This document shows, in pieces, positions 24,983 to 33,619 of a DNA stretch of 56,969 nucleotides. The notes beneath the pieces were generated by a model, which was not told the origin of the DNA, did not search any database, and saw nothing but the letters and a program-made list of their open reading frames with translations. The stretch lies in assembly GCA_038868115.1 (NCBI GenBank), contig JAWBXA010000007.1, forward strand, positions 1 through 56,969. Direction: 5' to 3'. Each line of letters starts with the position of its first letter. Positions within the stretch are counted from its first letter, which is position 1. The translations under genes were made by a program, and so were the position numbers. This DNA is from JAGTQI01 sp038868115. Its GTDB lineage: Archaea; Thermoproteota; Bathyarchaeia; Bathyarchaeales; Bathycorpusculaceae.

Positions 24983-25020
24983 GAGAAACCGCGGCCTCAC
25001 CGGTTTCCGGTTTCTCTTTT
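24981..25020 (+). terminator. attenuator-type terminator hairpin before the aspartokinase gene
   Basis: GAGAAACCG (24983-24991) pairs with CGGTTTCTC (25008-25016), nine perfect pairs extendable by a G-U and an A-U, followed by TTTT. An upstream copy of the right arm, CGGTTTC (25001-25007), can pair with the same left arm in a shorter, T-less hairpin, so two structures exclude each other. A ribosome held on the last Tyr/Trp/Phe codons (24959-24979) would be close enough to cover the left arm and allow read-through. It could alternatively simply terminate upstream transcription. Confidence 0.6.
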
Positions 25021-25033
25021 AGGGGGTTGAGCT

Positions 25034-26284
25034 GTGGAGGAGAATCAACGTGTTCATGGCTCTATTCTCGTTGTGAAATTTGGAGGAAGCAGCTTAGCGA
25101 ATGGTGAAAAAATATCTAGCGCCGCTAAAGCTATCGTAAAGGAATTGGGTAAGGGAACAAAGATCGCAGTGGTTGTTTCCGCTATGGGTAAAACCACAGA
25201 TTTTCTGCTCGAAGCTGTGAGGGAAGTCACAAACCGTGAAAAAATGGCATGCATGGATATTGATGATGTTTTAGCTATGGGTGAAAGGACAAGCGCAAGA
25301 ATATTCTCTGTGGCTTTGAAAGCGAATAACATAAAGTGTCGATATTTCGATCCATCCGATCCAGACTGGCCAATAATCACCAATGACGTGCCAATGGATG
25401 CTGATCCAATATTGGAAATATGTGAAGAAAGGATCTGTAAGCATGTCTTGCCCTTGCTTAATGAGGGTATCACAGTTGTCATCCCAGGCTTCATTGGTAA
25501 AACATTAGATGGTAAAATTACAACCATGGGGAGAGGTGGAAGCGACATAACGGCATTTGTACTGGCGCGCGCTCTAAAGGCGAAGCAGGTTATACTTGTA
25601 ACAGATGTGGACGGCATAATGACGGCTGACCCAAAGCTTATAAAGCCTGCAAAAAAAATACTTCAGATAGATGTTAACTCGTTGATTGGGCTTGCAAGTT
25701 CTTCCCAAAAGTTCCTGCAGAAAAAAGCTTTGAAATACAAGGAAGACTGGGTAGATGTTAAAATCATAAATCATGCTCACTGTGATTTAAACGTTGAAGG
25801 GACGGTTATTAAAGGCTCCCTTACGAAAAACGTTGCTAGCATTGACTTTCCAGAAGCAATAGCATCCATAACCATTGTTGGGAAAGGACTTTCTCAATCC
25901 CCAGATGTCTTGCACCAAGTTATTCAGAAATTGAAGATTTCAGGGGTTCAACTTTTAGGATTTTCAGCCAATTATGACTCTCTAATAATGTATGTTCCTG
26001 AAAACATGCTTGATAAAATTCTTGAACCTCTTCACACGGTGGTTCACGATAACCCAGAGGCCATAGCAATGGCCGTGAGGAAAAACCTTGCCTTGATCAA
26101 AATTAAAAAGGCAGAGCTTGAAGAAACTCCTGGAGTGGTGGGTAATATAGCCAAAGCCTTGAGCATAGAGGGTATAAACATTTATGGATTGTTCACGGTG
26201 GCCTCTGGAATAAACGTCTTCGTCGATAAGTTAAGTATGGAGGAAGCTCTAGCAATAGTTAGAAAATCCTTAGAAGAAAGCTAA
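25034..26284 (+). CDS. aspartokinase with two ACT domains
   Basis: Aspartokinase phosphorylates aspartate, leading to aspartate semialdehyde. The amino-acid kinase domain (about 1-285) has VVKFGGSSLANGEKI, MGERTSARIFS and TMGRGGSDITAFVLARAL. Two ACT domains follow (about 295-345 and 355-416; the second has LEETPGVVGNIAKALSIEGINIYG). At the head of the aromatic operon it probably supplies semialdehyde to ADTH synthase, besides feeding hom. The start is GTG 25034 with GGGGGTTGA upstream; its expression is placed under the leader/terminator. Which amino acid inhibits it cannot be read from the sequence. Confidence 0.95.
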   Translation: MEENQRVHGSILVVKFGGSSLANGEKISSAAKAIVKELGKGTKIAVVVSAMGKTTDFLLEAVREVTNREKMACMDIDDVLAMGERTSARIFSVALKANNIKCRYFDPSDPDWPIITNDVPMDADPILEICEERICKHVLPLLNEGITVVIPGFIGKTLDGKITTMGRGGSDITAFVLARALKAKQVILVTDVDGIMTADPKLIKPAKKILQIDVNSLIGLASSSQKFLQKKALKYKEDWVDVKIINHAHCDLNVEGTVIKGSLTKNVASIDFPEAIASITIVGKGLSQSPDVLHQVIQKLKISGVQLLGFSANYDSLIMYVPENMLDKILEPLHTVVHDNPEAIAMAVRKNLALIKIKKAELEETPGVVGNIAKALSIEGINIYGLFTVASGINVFVDKLSMEEALAIVRKSLEES

Positions 26285-26304
26285 AATCGCGGAGGATGTT
26301 GGAA

Positions 26305-27111
26305 ATGTTCACAGGAAAAAGTAGAAGGATGCGAAGGATATTTGGTGACGATGGCAGGACTGTAATAATTCCGATGGACCATGGGGTTACAAGTGGCCCA
26401 ATACAGGGTCTTGTGAATATGCAAAACATCATTGACAAGATCGCAGCTGGCGGAGCGGATGCCGTTGTTTTACACAAGGGCGTAGCGAAAAACGTGGATA
26501 GTGGCAGGCTTGGGCTCATCATACATGTTTCCGCGAGCACCAAAATGGGCCCAGACGCAAATTGGAAGGTGAATGTCTGCAGCGTTGAAGAGGCTATCCG
26601 TTTAGGGTGCGATGCTGTTTCAGTCCATGTAAATTTAGGCGCGGATCATGAGCACGAAATGCTGGCTGAGTTAGGCAAACTGGCTGACGAATGTGACGCA
26701 TGGGGTGTACCCCTACTTGCCATGATGTATCCGCGGGGAACGAGAATTGCAAACGAACATGACCCCCAGCTTGTCGCCCACGTAGCAAGAGTTGGTGCAG
26801 AACTTGGTGCAGATGTTATAAAGACAAACTATACCGGAGACCCCGAATCCTTCAGAAAGGTTGTTGAAGGGTGCCCCGTTCCCCTAATAATTGCAGGCGG
26901 CCCAAAGATTGACTCAATCAAAAGCTTGCTGGAGATGGTTTATAACGCCACAAAAGTCGGCTGTGCAGGAGTTTCCATAGGAAGAAATGTTTTTCAGTAT
27001 GAGAACCCAACAGCCATTACGAGGGCGCTAGTCGGCATAGTTCATAAGGGTCTAGATGTTGAGAAGGCTCTAGCTTTATTAAAGGAGCCGGCTTTGTCTG
27101 TGAAGCGCTGA
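26305..27111 (+). CDS. aroA': 2-amino-3,7-dideoxy-D-threo-hept-6-ulosonate (ADTH) synthase
   Basis: This archaeal FbaB-like class I aldolase joins aspartate semialdehyde with a 6-deoxy-5-ketofructose phosphate to make ADTH, replacing DAHP synthase. The TIM barrel carries VIIPMDHGVTSGP (Asp), LAMMYPRGTR (Tyr) and DVIKTNYTGD (Schiff-base Lys), and ends with AGVSIGRNVFQ (phosphate binding). The start is ATG 26305 because GGAGG lies 9 nt before it; an upstream in-frame ATG at 26296 directly abuts that site. Neighbouring DHQ synthase II, the next enzyme, distinguishes it from fructose-bisphosphate aldolase. Confidence 0.93.
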   Translation: MFTGKSRRMRRIFGDDGRTVIIPMDHGVTSGPIQGLVNMQNIIDKIAAGGADAVVLHKGVAKNVDSGRLGLIIHVSASTKMGPDANWKVNVCSVEEAIRLGCDAVSVHVNLGADHEHEMLAELGKLADECDAWGVPLLAMMYPRGTRIANEHDPQLVAHVARVGAELGADVIKTNYTGDPESFRKVVEGCPVPLIIAGGPKIDSIKSLLEMVYNATKVGCAGVSIGRNVFQYENPTAITRALVGIVHKGLDVEKALALLKEPALSVKR

Positions 27112-27121
27112 GAGGGTTGAA

Positions 27122-27742
27122 ATGCAAAGTCAACTTTTTGGCAAAGTGGAAGAGCATCTAGAAGTTTTACGCCTAAAAGTGGATTTAAAAAACTACGTGA
27201 AACTTCAAGCTATAAAAGTTCCAAGGCTTCACCAATTTATCGCTGAAGCCGCTGAGCTCTGCAGTCCTGAAAGGATTTTTGTTTCCGATGATTCGCCTGA
27301 GGATATAGCCTACATTAGGCGGATGGCGATTGAAACAGGTGAAGAGAAACCCCTTGCAATGCCTGGCCACACGGTTCATTTCGACGGACCTTTCGATCAA
27401 GGGAGAGGGCTGGGCTTGCGGAAGAAAGAAGAAGCAGCAGCGTGAACGCCTTCTTAAGGCNNNNNNNNNNNNNNNNNNNNNNNNNNNNNNNNNNNNNNNN
27501 NNNNNNNNNNNNNNNNNNNNNNNNNNNNNNNNNNNNNNNNNNNNNNNNNNNNNNNNNNNNAACAGGTGAAGAGAAACCCCTTGCAATGCCTGGCCACACG
27601 GTTCATTTCGACGGACCTTTCGATCAAGGGAGAGGGCTGGGCTTGCGGAAGAAAGAAGAAGCAGCAGCGTGAACGCCTTCTTAAGGCGAGGGAAAAATTT
27701 GGAACAGATTATATCCCGCCTGAATGCTTTGAGGAAAAATGA
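27122..27742 (+). pseudogene. remnant of archaeal GTP-type PEP carboxykinase, interrupted by a scaffold gap
   Basis: ATG 27122 opens an ORF whose residues 40-98 (ERIFVSDDSPEDIAYIRRM, then ETGEEKPLAMPGHTVHFDGP and FDQGR) resemble the N-terminal region of archaeal GTP-dependent PEP carboxykinase. That enzyme has about 600 residues; here the frame ends after 107 codons (27443-27445). From about 27400 a different frame is coding-like to the TGA at 27740-27742 (RERLLKAREKFGTDYIPPE), perhaps the C-terminal tail of the same protein. All GTP- and metal-binding parts are absent. N fills 27461-27560 and the flanking 127 bp are duplicated. It is either a gene with a large internal deletion plus frameshift or a misassembly. 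Confidence 0.7.
27461..27560. other. scaffold gap (100 N) with 127-bp duplicated flanks
   Basis: The 127 bp ending at 27460 (from 27334) recur exactly at 27561-27687. A 127-bp overlap is a common assembler k-mer length, so the join is an unresolved contig overlap. Both copies contain the PEP carboxykinase junction. Confidence 0.9.
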
Positions 27743-28831
27743 ATGGAAGAAGGGAATTTGAGGGAGCTTTGGCTTAAAATTGACAAGACAGTCCCTGAAG
27801 GTGTTGTGGAGAAGATCCTCCGCTCTGCAAGTCAGACATGTAATGCCATTTATGTTGTAGACGGGTGGAGGATAAGCGACATTAAGAAGACCGGAGTTAG
27901 GGTTGCGGCAAAAGGTGGTGAATGCGATATTCAAGTGCTTGAGCACTTCAACGAGGGAGAACTGCTGAAAATTAAAGACGCCGGGAAATCTGTGGCTGTT
28001 AGGGTGATTGTTAAGGGTGCGGAGGACGAAAAGGAAGCTGTCAAAGCCGCGGACCTTTCAGCTGACTATATAATAATCCACTGCTTGGACTGGAAGGTTA
28101 TACCATTGGAAAATCTAGTCGCTAACACTAGAGGAAAAAGTAAGCTACTAGCAGAGGTTTCATCGCTTGAAGAGGCAAAACTGGCTCTAGAAACCCTTGA
28201 GCTAGGAGCTGATGGAGTGGTCCTAAAAACATCCGATCCTGATGAGCTTGTGAAAGTTGCTTACTTGGTTAAAAGGCAGATTCCACGAATACAACTCGTA
28301 TCGGTGAAAATTGTTGAGGTCAAACAGATTGGAACGGGAGCCAGGGTCTGTGTTGACACTTGTGATTTGATGAAAGAAGGGGAAGGTCTCCTTTTAGGGT
28401 GTCAGTCCGCATGCCTATTCCTGGTGGAGGCGGAGGTCCACCAAAACCCCTTCGTTCAACCTAGACCCTTTAGGGTGAACGCTGGTCCTGTATCTCTCTA
28501 TGTGATGTCTTCCCCGGACAAGACGAGGTACCTTTCGGAGCTCAAAGCAGGAGAAGAGCTTATGATTGTGGACAGAAATGGTAATGCCAGATTCACAAAC
28601 ATTGGTAGAGTCAAAATTGAGTGGCGGCCGTTGCTGCTCATCGAGGCAGAACACGAAGGAAAACGTTTTAAAACCATAACTCAGAACGCCGAAACAATTA
28701 GGCTTGTAACAGAAAAAGGCTCTGCACCAGTGACGGCGCTGAAGCCCGGCGATGAGGTTTTGGCATGCATACTCGAGGGTGGCAGACACTTTGGAATCCT
28801 AGTTAAGGAGGAGAGGGTTGTAGAACTTTGA
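27743..28831 (+). CDS. aroB': 3-dehydroquinate synthase II
   Basis: This archaeal enzyme oxidatively deaminates and cyclises ADTH to 3-dehydroquinate using NAD, replacing AroB. The 362-aa length is normal. The C-terminal half has the family patterns GTGARVCVDTCDLMKEGEGLL, PRPFRVNAGPVSLYV, TRYLSELKAGEEL and GRVKIEWRPLLLIEAE. The ATG at 27743 directly follows the TGA of the remnant. Its presence just after ADTH synthase confirms that the aspartate-semialdehyde route is used. Confidence 0.96.
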   Translation: MEEGNLRELWLKIDKTVPEGVVEKILRSASQTCNAIYVVDGWRISDIKKTGVRVAAKGGECDIQVLEHFNEGELLKIKDAGKSVAVRVIVKGAEDEKEAVKAADLSADYIIIHCLDWKVIPLENLVANTRGKSKLLAEVSSLEEAKLALETLELGADGVVLKTSDPDELVKVAYLVKRQIPRIQLVSVKIVEVKQIGTGARVCVDTCDLMKEGEGLLLGCQSACLFLVEAEVHQNPFVQPRPFRVNAGPVSLYVMSSPDKTRYLSELKAGEELMIVDRNGNARFTNIGRVKIEWRPLLLIEAEHEGKRFKTITQNAETIRLVTEKGSAPVTALKPGDEVLACILEGGRHFGILVKEERVVEL

Positions 28832-29511
28832 CTGTGAAAATATGTGTTTCCATCATGCCCAAGAGCCTTGATGAGGCGTTAAAGCTTATTGAAAAATCTG
28901 AAAAATATGGGGCAGACTTTATTGAGGTTAGGTTGGATAAAATTGCCAATTCTAAGGGTTTAAGAGAAATAGCTGAATGCACGGGAACTCCACTTATTGC
29001 AACCATTAGGACCTCGAGATGTGGTGGAAAATTTGCAGGAGGTGAAACGGAGCGTACAAAAGCTCTCTTAAATGCCGCCTTAAGCGGTTTCAAATATGTG
29101 GATGTCGAGCTGGATTCTCCTCTGCTGAGAAGCGTTATTAAAGACCTGTCAATCTTGGGCGTCAAGCCTATAATATCATTTCACGACTTTGAAAAAACGC
29201 CGGGAAGAAAGGAGCTACAACAGATTCTAAAGAGCGAAATCGAAAAGGAAGCTTATGTTTGCAAGATAGTGACAACAGCTCAAAGTCTAAAAGACAATTT
29301 GACTCTGCTGCAATTTCTACATGATGAAAGCGGGAAAGCTAAGATTGTTTGTTTTGCCATGGGAGCGCTGGGTAAGTTGTCAAGACTTCTGTCACCAATT
29401 TATGGGGGATATTTTACAATGGCCTCTTTAGAAAGAGGTATAGAAACGGCTGCTGGTCAAATGACTATTGAGGAAATGAGGACAGCTTATAAGGCGTTGG
29501 GAATTATGTGA
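28828..29511 (+). CDS. aroD: 3-dehydroquinate dehydratase, type I
   Basis: AroD dehydrates 3-dehydroquinate to 3-dehydroshikimate through a Schiff base. The 227-aa TIM barrel has FIEVRLDKI and IATIRTSRCGGKF (substrate), SFHDFEKTP (catalytic His), YVCKIVTTAQS (Schiff-base Lys) and AMGALGKLSRLLSPIYGG. The start is TTG 28828, overlapping the aroB' stop as TTGA. A GTG two codons downstream is an alternative. Confidence 0.96.
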   Translation: MTVKICVSIMPKSLDEALKLIEKSEKYGADFIEVRLDKIANSKGLREIAECTGTPLIATIRTSRCGGKFAGGETERTKALLNAALSGFKYVDVELDSPLLRSVIKDLSILGVKPIISFHDFEKTPGRKELQQILKSEIEKEAYVCKIVTTAQSLKDNLTLLQFLHDESGKAKIVCFAMGALGKLSRLLSPIYGGYFTMASLERGIETAAGQMTIEEMRTAYKALGIM

Positions 29512-30377
29512 TGGAGGTCTCGGGAAAAACTAAAGTGTTTTGTGTTATAGGCGATCCAATTACGCATTCACTAAGCCCAATTATGCATAACGCAGCATTT
29601 AGGCATTTAAAAATTGACGCTGTTTATGTTGCCTTCAATGTGAAGGAAAGTATGCTTGAAGACGCTGTAAAAGGCATGCGCAGCTTCGGCATTTGTGGAA
29701 TGAACGTTACAACGCCCCACAAAACCGCCATCATTAACTATCTAGACGAAAATGATCCTATGGCAGAATTTGTTGGCGCTGTTAACACGGTGCTTAATGT
29801 CGATGGAAAACTTGTAGGCTTCAACACAGATGGTGTTGGCGCCTTGATGGCTTTAAAAGAAAATGGGGTGAAAACAAAGGGTAAGAAGTTTCTCATTTTG
29901 GGTGCGGGAGGCGCCGGAAGAGCCATAGCCTTTCATTTGGCACAAGAGGCTGATGAGCTGATTATTCTTAATAGAGACGTAAACAAAGCTAGGCTTCTGG
30001 CGGATATGCTCAGAAAGAGGTTTAATAAAAAAGTTGTCGGAGATGGCCTCTCACACGATGTTCTGAAGAAATGGATTGAGGATGTGGATGTGCTTATTAA
30101 CACCACTTCTGTTGGCATGTATCCTCGTCAAGACGAGACGCTCATTGATAAAAGTTTTCTAAGATCTGAGCTTACAGTAATGGACATAGTTTATAACCCT
30201 ATTGAAACGAAGCTCCTGAAGGATGCGAAATCCGCCGGAGCCAAAGTGATATATGGTACTGAAATGCTTGTTTTCCAGGGAGCTGCCTCCTTTGAAATTT
30301 GGCTTAACCAGCCTGCCCCTGTAAATGTTATGAGAGAGGCCATTATGGAGAAGCTTCAAACGAGGGTTAAGCTTTGA
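29511..30377 (+). CDS. aroE: shikimate dehydrogenase
   Basis: AroE reduces 3-dehydroshikimate to shikimate with NADPH. The N-terminal substrate domain has IGDPITHSLSPIMHNAAF and MNVTTPHKTAI (catalytic Lys). The Rossmann domain has FLILGAGGAGRAIAFHLA and LNRDVNKA, and NTTSVGMYP follows. ATG 29511 overlaps the aroD stop by one base; the preceding codon GTG 29508 is an alternative. Length 288 aa. Confidence 0.96.
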   Translation: MEVSGKTKVFCVIGDPITHSLSPIMHNAAFRHLKIDAVYVAFNVKESMLEDAVKGMRSFGICGMNVTTPHKTAIINYLDENDPMAEFVGAVNTVLNVDGKLVGFNTDGVGALMALKENGVKTKGKKFLILGAGGAGRAIAFHLAQEADELIILNRDVNKARLLADMLRKRFNKKVVGDGLSHDVLKKWIEDVDVLINTTSVGMYPRQDETLIDKSFLRSELTVMDIVYNPIETKLLKDAKSAGAKVIYGTEMLVFQGAASFEIWLNQPAPVNVMREAIMEKLQTRVKL

Positions 30378-31255
30378 GTAATAGGGCCACGGCCATAAGT
30401 TATGGCGGTGCAACCATAATAAATGCTATTGCGACAGGTAAAGGGGCAGCCTTCGGAGTAAAACTTTGGACGAAGGCGGAAGTCAAGCTAACAGACGATC
30501 CGCATGTTATACGGGGCGAGATCACTTCAGACCCTTCCGAAAGCACAACACTCATAGAGAAAACAGTTAAGAAAGTCCTAAAACATTTTAGACTTGCCGA
30601 GAAATTTGGAGCAGAAGTTAAAACATGGTCCAACATACCCATTGCAAGAGGATTAAAAAGCAGCAGCGTAGCCGCAAACGCCATAGCCCTGGCCACAGTG
30701 GCCGCTCTTCAAAAGGAAGTTGACGACTTAACTATAATCAATTTGGGCGTTGAAGGAGCCCTAGAGGCAAAGGTAACGGTAACCGGGGCCTTTGACGACG
30801 CCTGTGCATCCTACTTTGGTGGCATAGTCGTCACAGATAACTTCAAGAGGAGGATAATCAAACGCTTTAGAGCTCCGGAAAACCTTAAAGTCCTATTTCA
30901 TATTCCAAAAACAAAGGTCTATACGAGCAGCATAAAAGTTGAGAAATTGAAAATCATATCGCCGCTGATTGAAATAGCCTACAAAGAAGCCTTAAAAGGA
31001 AACTTTTGGCACGCCCTAACCCTAAATGGGCTGACATACTCTTTCACATTGGGCTATGATCCATCGATAGCTCTGGACGCCTTGACGGCCGGAGCTGTGG
31101 CTGCAGGACTCTGTGGAAAAGGGCCAGCAGTAACGGCGGTTGTCGCAGAAGACAAAGTTGACCAAGTTAAAGAGGCCTTAATAAAATATGAAGGCGAAGT
31201 CATAGAAACAGAGATGAATCATGAAAAAGCCAAAATACTGGAGGTTTTCCCATGA
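30374..31255 (+). CDS. aroK: shikimate kinase, archaeal GHMP type
   Basis: This is the archaeal, GHMP-superfamily shikimate kinase, unrelated to bacterial AroK. It phosphorylates shikimate at the 3-hydroxyl. SNIPIARGLKSSSVAANAIA is the GHMP ATP-binding motif, VTGAFDDACASYFGG is characteristic, and AGLCGKGPAVTAVV is motif 3. The start is TTG 30374, in a TTGA overlap with the aroE stop. The length of 293 aa is normal. Context between aroE and aroA separates it from homoserine kinase. Confidence 0.95.
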   Translation: MSNRATAISYGGATIINAIATGKGAAFGVKLWTKAEVKLTDDPHVIRGEITSDPSESTTLIEKTVKKVLKHFRLAEKFGAEVKTWSNIPIARGLKSSSVAANAIALATVAALQKEVDDLTIINLGVEGALEAKVTVTGAFDDACASYFGGIVVTDNFKRRIIKRFRAPENLKVLFHIPKTKVYTSSIKVEKLKIISPLIEIAYKEALKGNFWHALTLNGLTYSFTLGYDPSIALDALTAGAVAAGLCGKGPAVTAVVAEDKVDQVKEALIKYEGEVIETEMNHEKAKILEVFP

Positions 31256-32535
31256 ACGTTACAGTTAAGCCCGTGGAATTATTAAAAGGGGAAGTTGAAG
31301 CCCCCCCGTCTAAGTCTTATACGCACAGAATGCTTGTTGCGGCGCTTTTATCAAGTGGAAGAACAGTAATAGAGAAACCTTTAGTCTCTGGCGATACGCT
31401 GGCAACTTTAAAGGCGATAAAAGCCTTTGGAGCTGATGTTGAGCAAAAAAACAGTATCTGGGAGATTGACGGGCAATTCCCCTTAAAGACACCTGAAAAG
31501 CCTATAAACTGCGGGGAATCCGGAACAACGTTACGCTTTATGATACCAGTAGCCGCACTTGCCCAAGGAAGAACAACGTTCATTATGGGGTCCTCGCTAG
31601 GTAATAGACCGGTAAAGCCTTTACTTCAAAGCCTAGACGCCATCGGCGTTAAAACACAGCACAACCCTCCAATAGTAATGGTCTACGGTGGCGGAATCAA
31701 TGGAGGGAAAACAACCTTGCGAGGCGACATTAGCTCCCAGTTTGTGTCGGGACTTTTGTTCGCATGTCCTTATGCAAAAAAAGATACCGAGATAAACCTT
31801 ACAAAACCTGTTGAGTCTAAGGGCTACATAGACATAACGGTGGAAGTTTTATGTAAGCATTCGGTGAAGGTTGAAATCTCAAAAGACTATAGTTACGTAA
31901 AAATTCCAAGCGGACAAAACTACAAGCCCTTCAAGCACAAAGTTCCCGGTGACTTCTCATCCGCAGCATACCTCTTGGCGGCCGCCGCCATAACCTCGTC
32001 AAAAATAAGGGTTTACAATCTTGATTATACGTCAAAACAAGGAGATAAAGCAATTTTAGAAATACTCAGAGAGGCAGGAGTTAACGTGCATGTAGGAGAA
32101 AACTTCGTTGAAGTGCAAGGTGCGGTCGGCAACGCTATAAAAATTGACGCGAGCGACATCCCTGATCTTGCGCCTGTATGCACGGCTATTGCATGCTATA
32201 CAACGGGCAGGTCTGAAATACGCAACGCAAAAAGATTAAGGTATAAGGAGTCGGATAGGCTGACAACTCTTTACACGGAATTTAAAAAGATGGGGGCCGA
32301 CATAACTATGGAGGGAGATAACTTAATAATAAGAGGGCCGTGTAGGCTTCACGGTGCAGTAATAGATCCGCATAATGATCATAGAATAGCAATGGCGTGT
32401 GCCGTCGCCGCCTTGGGTGCTAAAGGTGACTCGGTAATCACGAACGCTGAATGTGTGAGTAAGTCTTATCCCAACTTCTTTAGAGACTTAATCTTATTAG
32501 GAGCGAAAATAGTTGGCGGCGAACTCGTTTGGTAA
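31252..32535 (+). CDS. aroA: EPSP synthase (3-phosphoshikimate 1-carboxyvinyltransferase)
   Basis: AroA transfers enolpyruvyl from PEP to shikimate 3-phosphate. The two-domain repeat fold (427 aa) shows PPSKSYTHRMLVAALLSSG (N-terminal Lys), NCGESGTTLRFMIPVAA, LRGDISSQFVSGLL, RLRYKESDRL and DPHNDHRIAMACAVAALG. The residues around GESGTTLR match a normal EPSP synthase. It overlaps aroK by 4 nt (ATGA) and aroC by 23 nt. Confidence 0.97.
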   Translation: MNVTVKPVELLKGEVEAPPSKSYTHRMLVAALLSSGRTVIEKPLVSGDTLATLKAIKAFGADVEQKNSIWEIDGQFPLKTPEKPINCGESGTTLRFMIPVAALAQGRTTFIMGSSLGNRPVKPLLQSLDAIGVKTQHNPPIVMVYGGGINGGKTTLRGDISSQFVSGLLFACPYAKKDTEINLTKPVESKGYIDITVEVLCKHSVKVEISKDYSYVKIPSGQNYKPFKHKVPGDFSSAAYLLAAAAITSSKIRVYNLDYTSKQGDKAILEILREAGVNVHVGENFVEVQGAVGNAIKIDASDIPDLAPVCTAIACYTTGRSEIRNAKRLRYKESDRLTTLYTEFKKMGADITMEGDNLIIRGPCRLHGAVIDPHNDHRIAMACAVAALGAKGDSVITNAECVSKSYPNFFRDLILLGAKIVGGELVW

Positions 32536-33619
32536 AGCCTTTGTTGTGACAACCTTCGGCGAAAGTCATGGCAAATGCATCGGTACAGTTATAGACGGCT
32601 GTCCAGCAGGCCTACCTCTATCCGAAAGCGACGTGCAAATGGAATTAGACAAAAGAGTCCCTAAGAAGCTGGAAATAACCTCCGGAAGAATCGAACAAGA
32701 CATTGTGGAAATCCTTTCCGGAATATTTGAAGGCTACACTACGGGAGCGCCAATTTGCATGCTAGTCTGGAACAAGGAAGCAGTTCCATCAGAATATAAC
32801 ATCATAAAAAACCTGCCAAGACCAGGACATGCAGACTACCCTGCCTATGTTAAGTATGGAGGGTTTAACGACCATAGAGGCGGTGGAAGATTCTCTGGAA
32901 GAATCACCGTATCGTTTGTAATGGCGGGCGCCGTTGCAAAAAAGTTGTTGCAGTTTTCAGGAGTTGAAGTGCTGGCTTACACAAAAGCTATTGGCGGAAT
33001 GGAGATGAAAGAAACACCGACGCTGGAACAGATTAGGGATGAGACATATAAAAATCCCGTAAGATGCCCGGATCCGCTCTACGCAGAGTCAATGGAGAGG
33101 GCAATAATTGAAGCTAGGAAAGAAGGAAACAGTCTTGGAGGCGTGGTGGAATGCATAGCCCTAAATGTTCCAGCGGGCATCGGCGAGCCTGTGTTTGACG
33201 CGTTAGATGCAGATATTGCAAAAGCAATTTTCGCCGTGCCGGCCGTAAAAGGAGTGGAGTTCGGTGCAGGGTTTAAAGCTGCCGCCATGAGGGGATCCGA
33301 GAATAACGATCCATATGTCATACGTAATGGCAAGGTGGTGACGCTAACAAATAATGCTGGCGGAGTGCTTGGTGGATTGTCCAACGGGATGCCAATAGTG
33401 GTTAGGGCAGCTATCAAACCCACACCGTCGATAGCCAAAAAACAGAAAACTGTAAATCTGTCAGAATTCAAGGAGGCTACGTTGCAAGTGAAGGGGAGAC
33501 ATGACCCATGCATAGTGCCGAAAGCCGTGCCAATAATAGAGTCCGTGGTAGCTATAACCATAGCAGACCACATGATAAGAGCCGGAATAATACCAAAAGT
33601 TTTGGCGGGGAAAAAATGA
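32513..33619 (+). CDS. aroC: chorismate synthase
   Basis: AroC removes phosphate from EPSP to give chorismate, using reduced FMN. The signatures are TTFGESHGKCIGTVIDGCPAG, RPGHADYPAYVKYGGFNDHRGGGRFSGR and RHDPCIVPKAVPIIE. Length 368 aa. The start is TTG 32513 inside aroA, since the family begins just before SFGKAFVVTTFGESHG. Its stop overlaps the aroQ start as ATGA. Confidence 0.97.
   Translation: MAANSFGKAFVVTTFGESHGKCIGTVIDGCPAGLPLSESDVQMELDKRVPKKLEITSGRIEQDIVEILSGIFEGYTTGAPICMLVWNKEAVPSEYNIIKNLPRPGHADYPAYVKYGGFNDHRGGGRFSGRITVSFVMAGAVAKKLLQFSGVEVLAYTKAIGGMEMKETPTLEQIRDETYKNPVRCPDPLYAESMERAIIEARKEGNSLGGVVECIALNVPAGIGEPVFDALDADIAKAIFAVPAVKGVEFGAGFKAAAMRGSENNDPYVIRNGKVVTLTNNAGGVLGGLSNGMPIVVRAAIKPTPSIAKKQKTVNLSEFKEATLQVKGRHDPCIVPKAVPIIESVVAITIADHMIRAGIIPKVLAGKK

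Noticed and set aside
24981..25020. Hairpin as a plain terminator of thrB-thrC-hom only
   Set aside because: It lies 150 nt beyond hom and downstream of a separate promoter and leader ORF, so it acts at least on the aro transcript. A dual role is not excluded.
33508..33615. 36-residue N-terminal extension of chorismate mutase
   Set aside because: It overlaps aroC in another frame; the ATG at 33616 overlaps the aroC stop and fits the family length.
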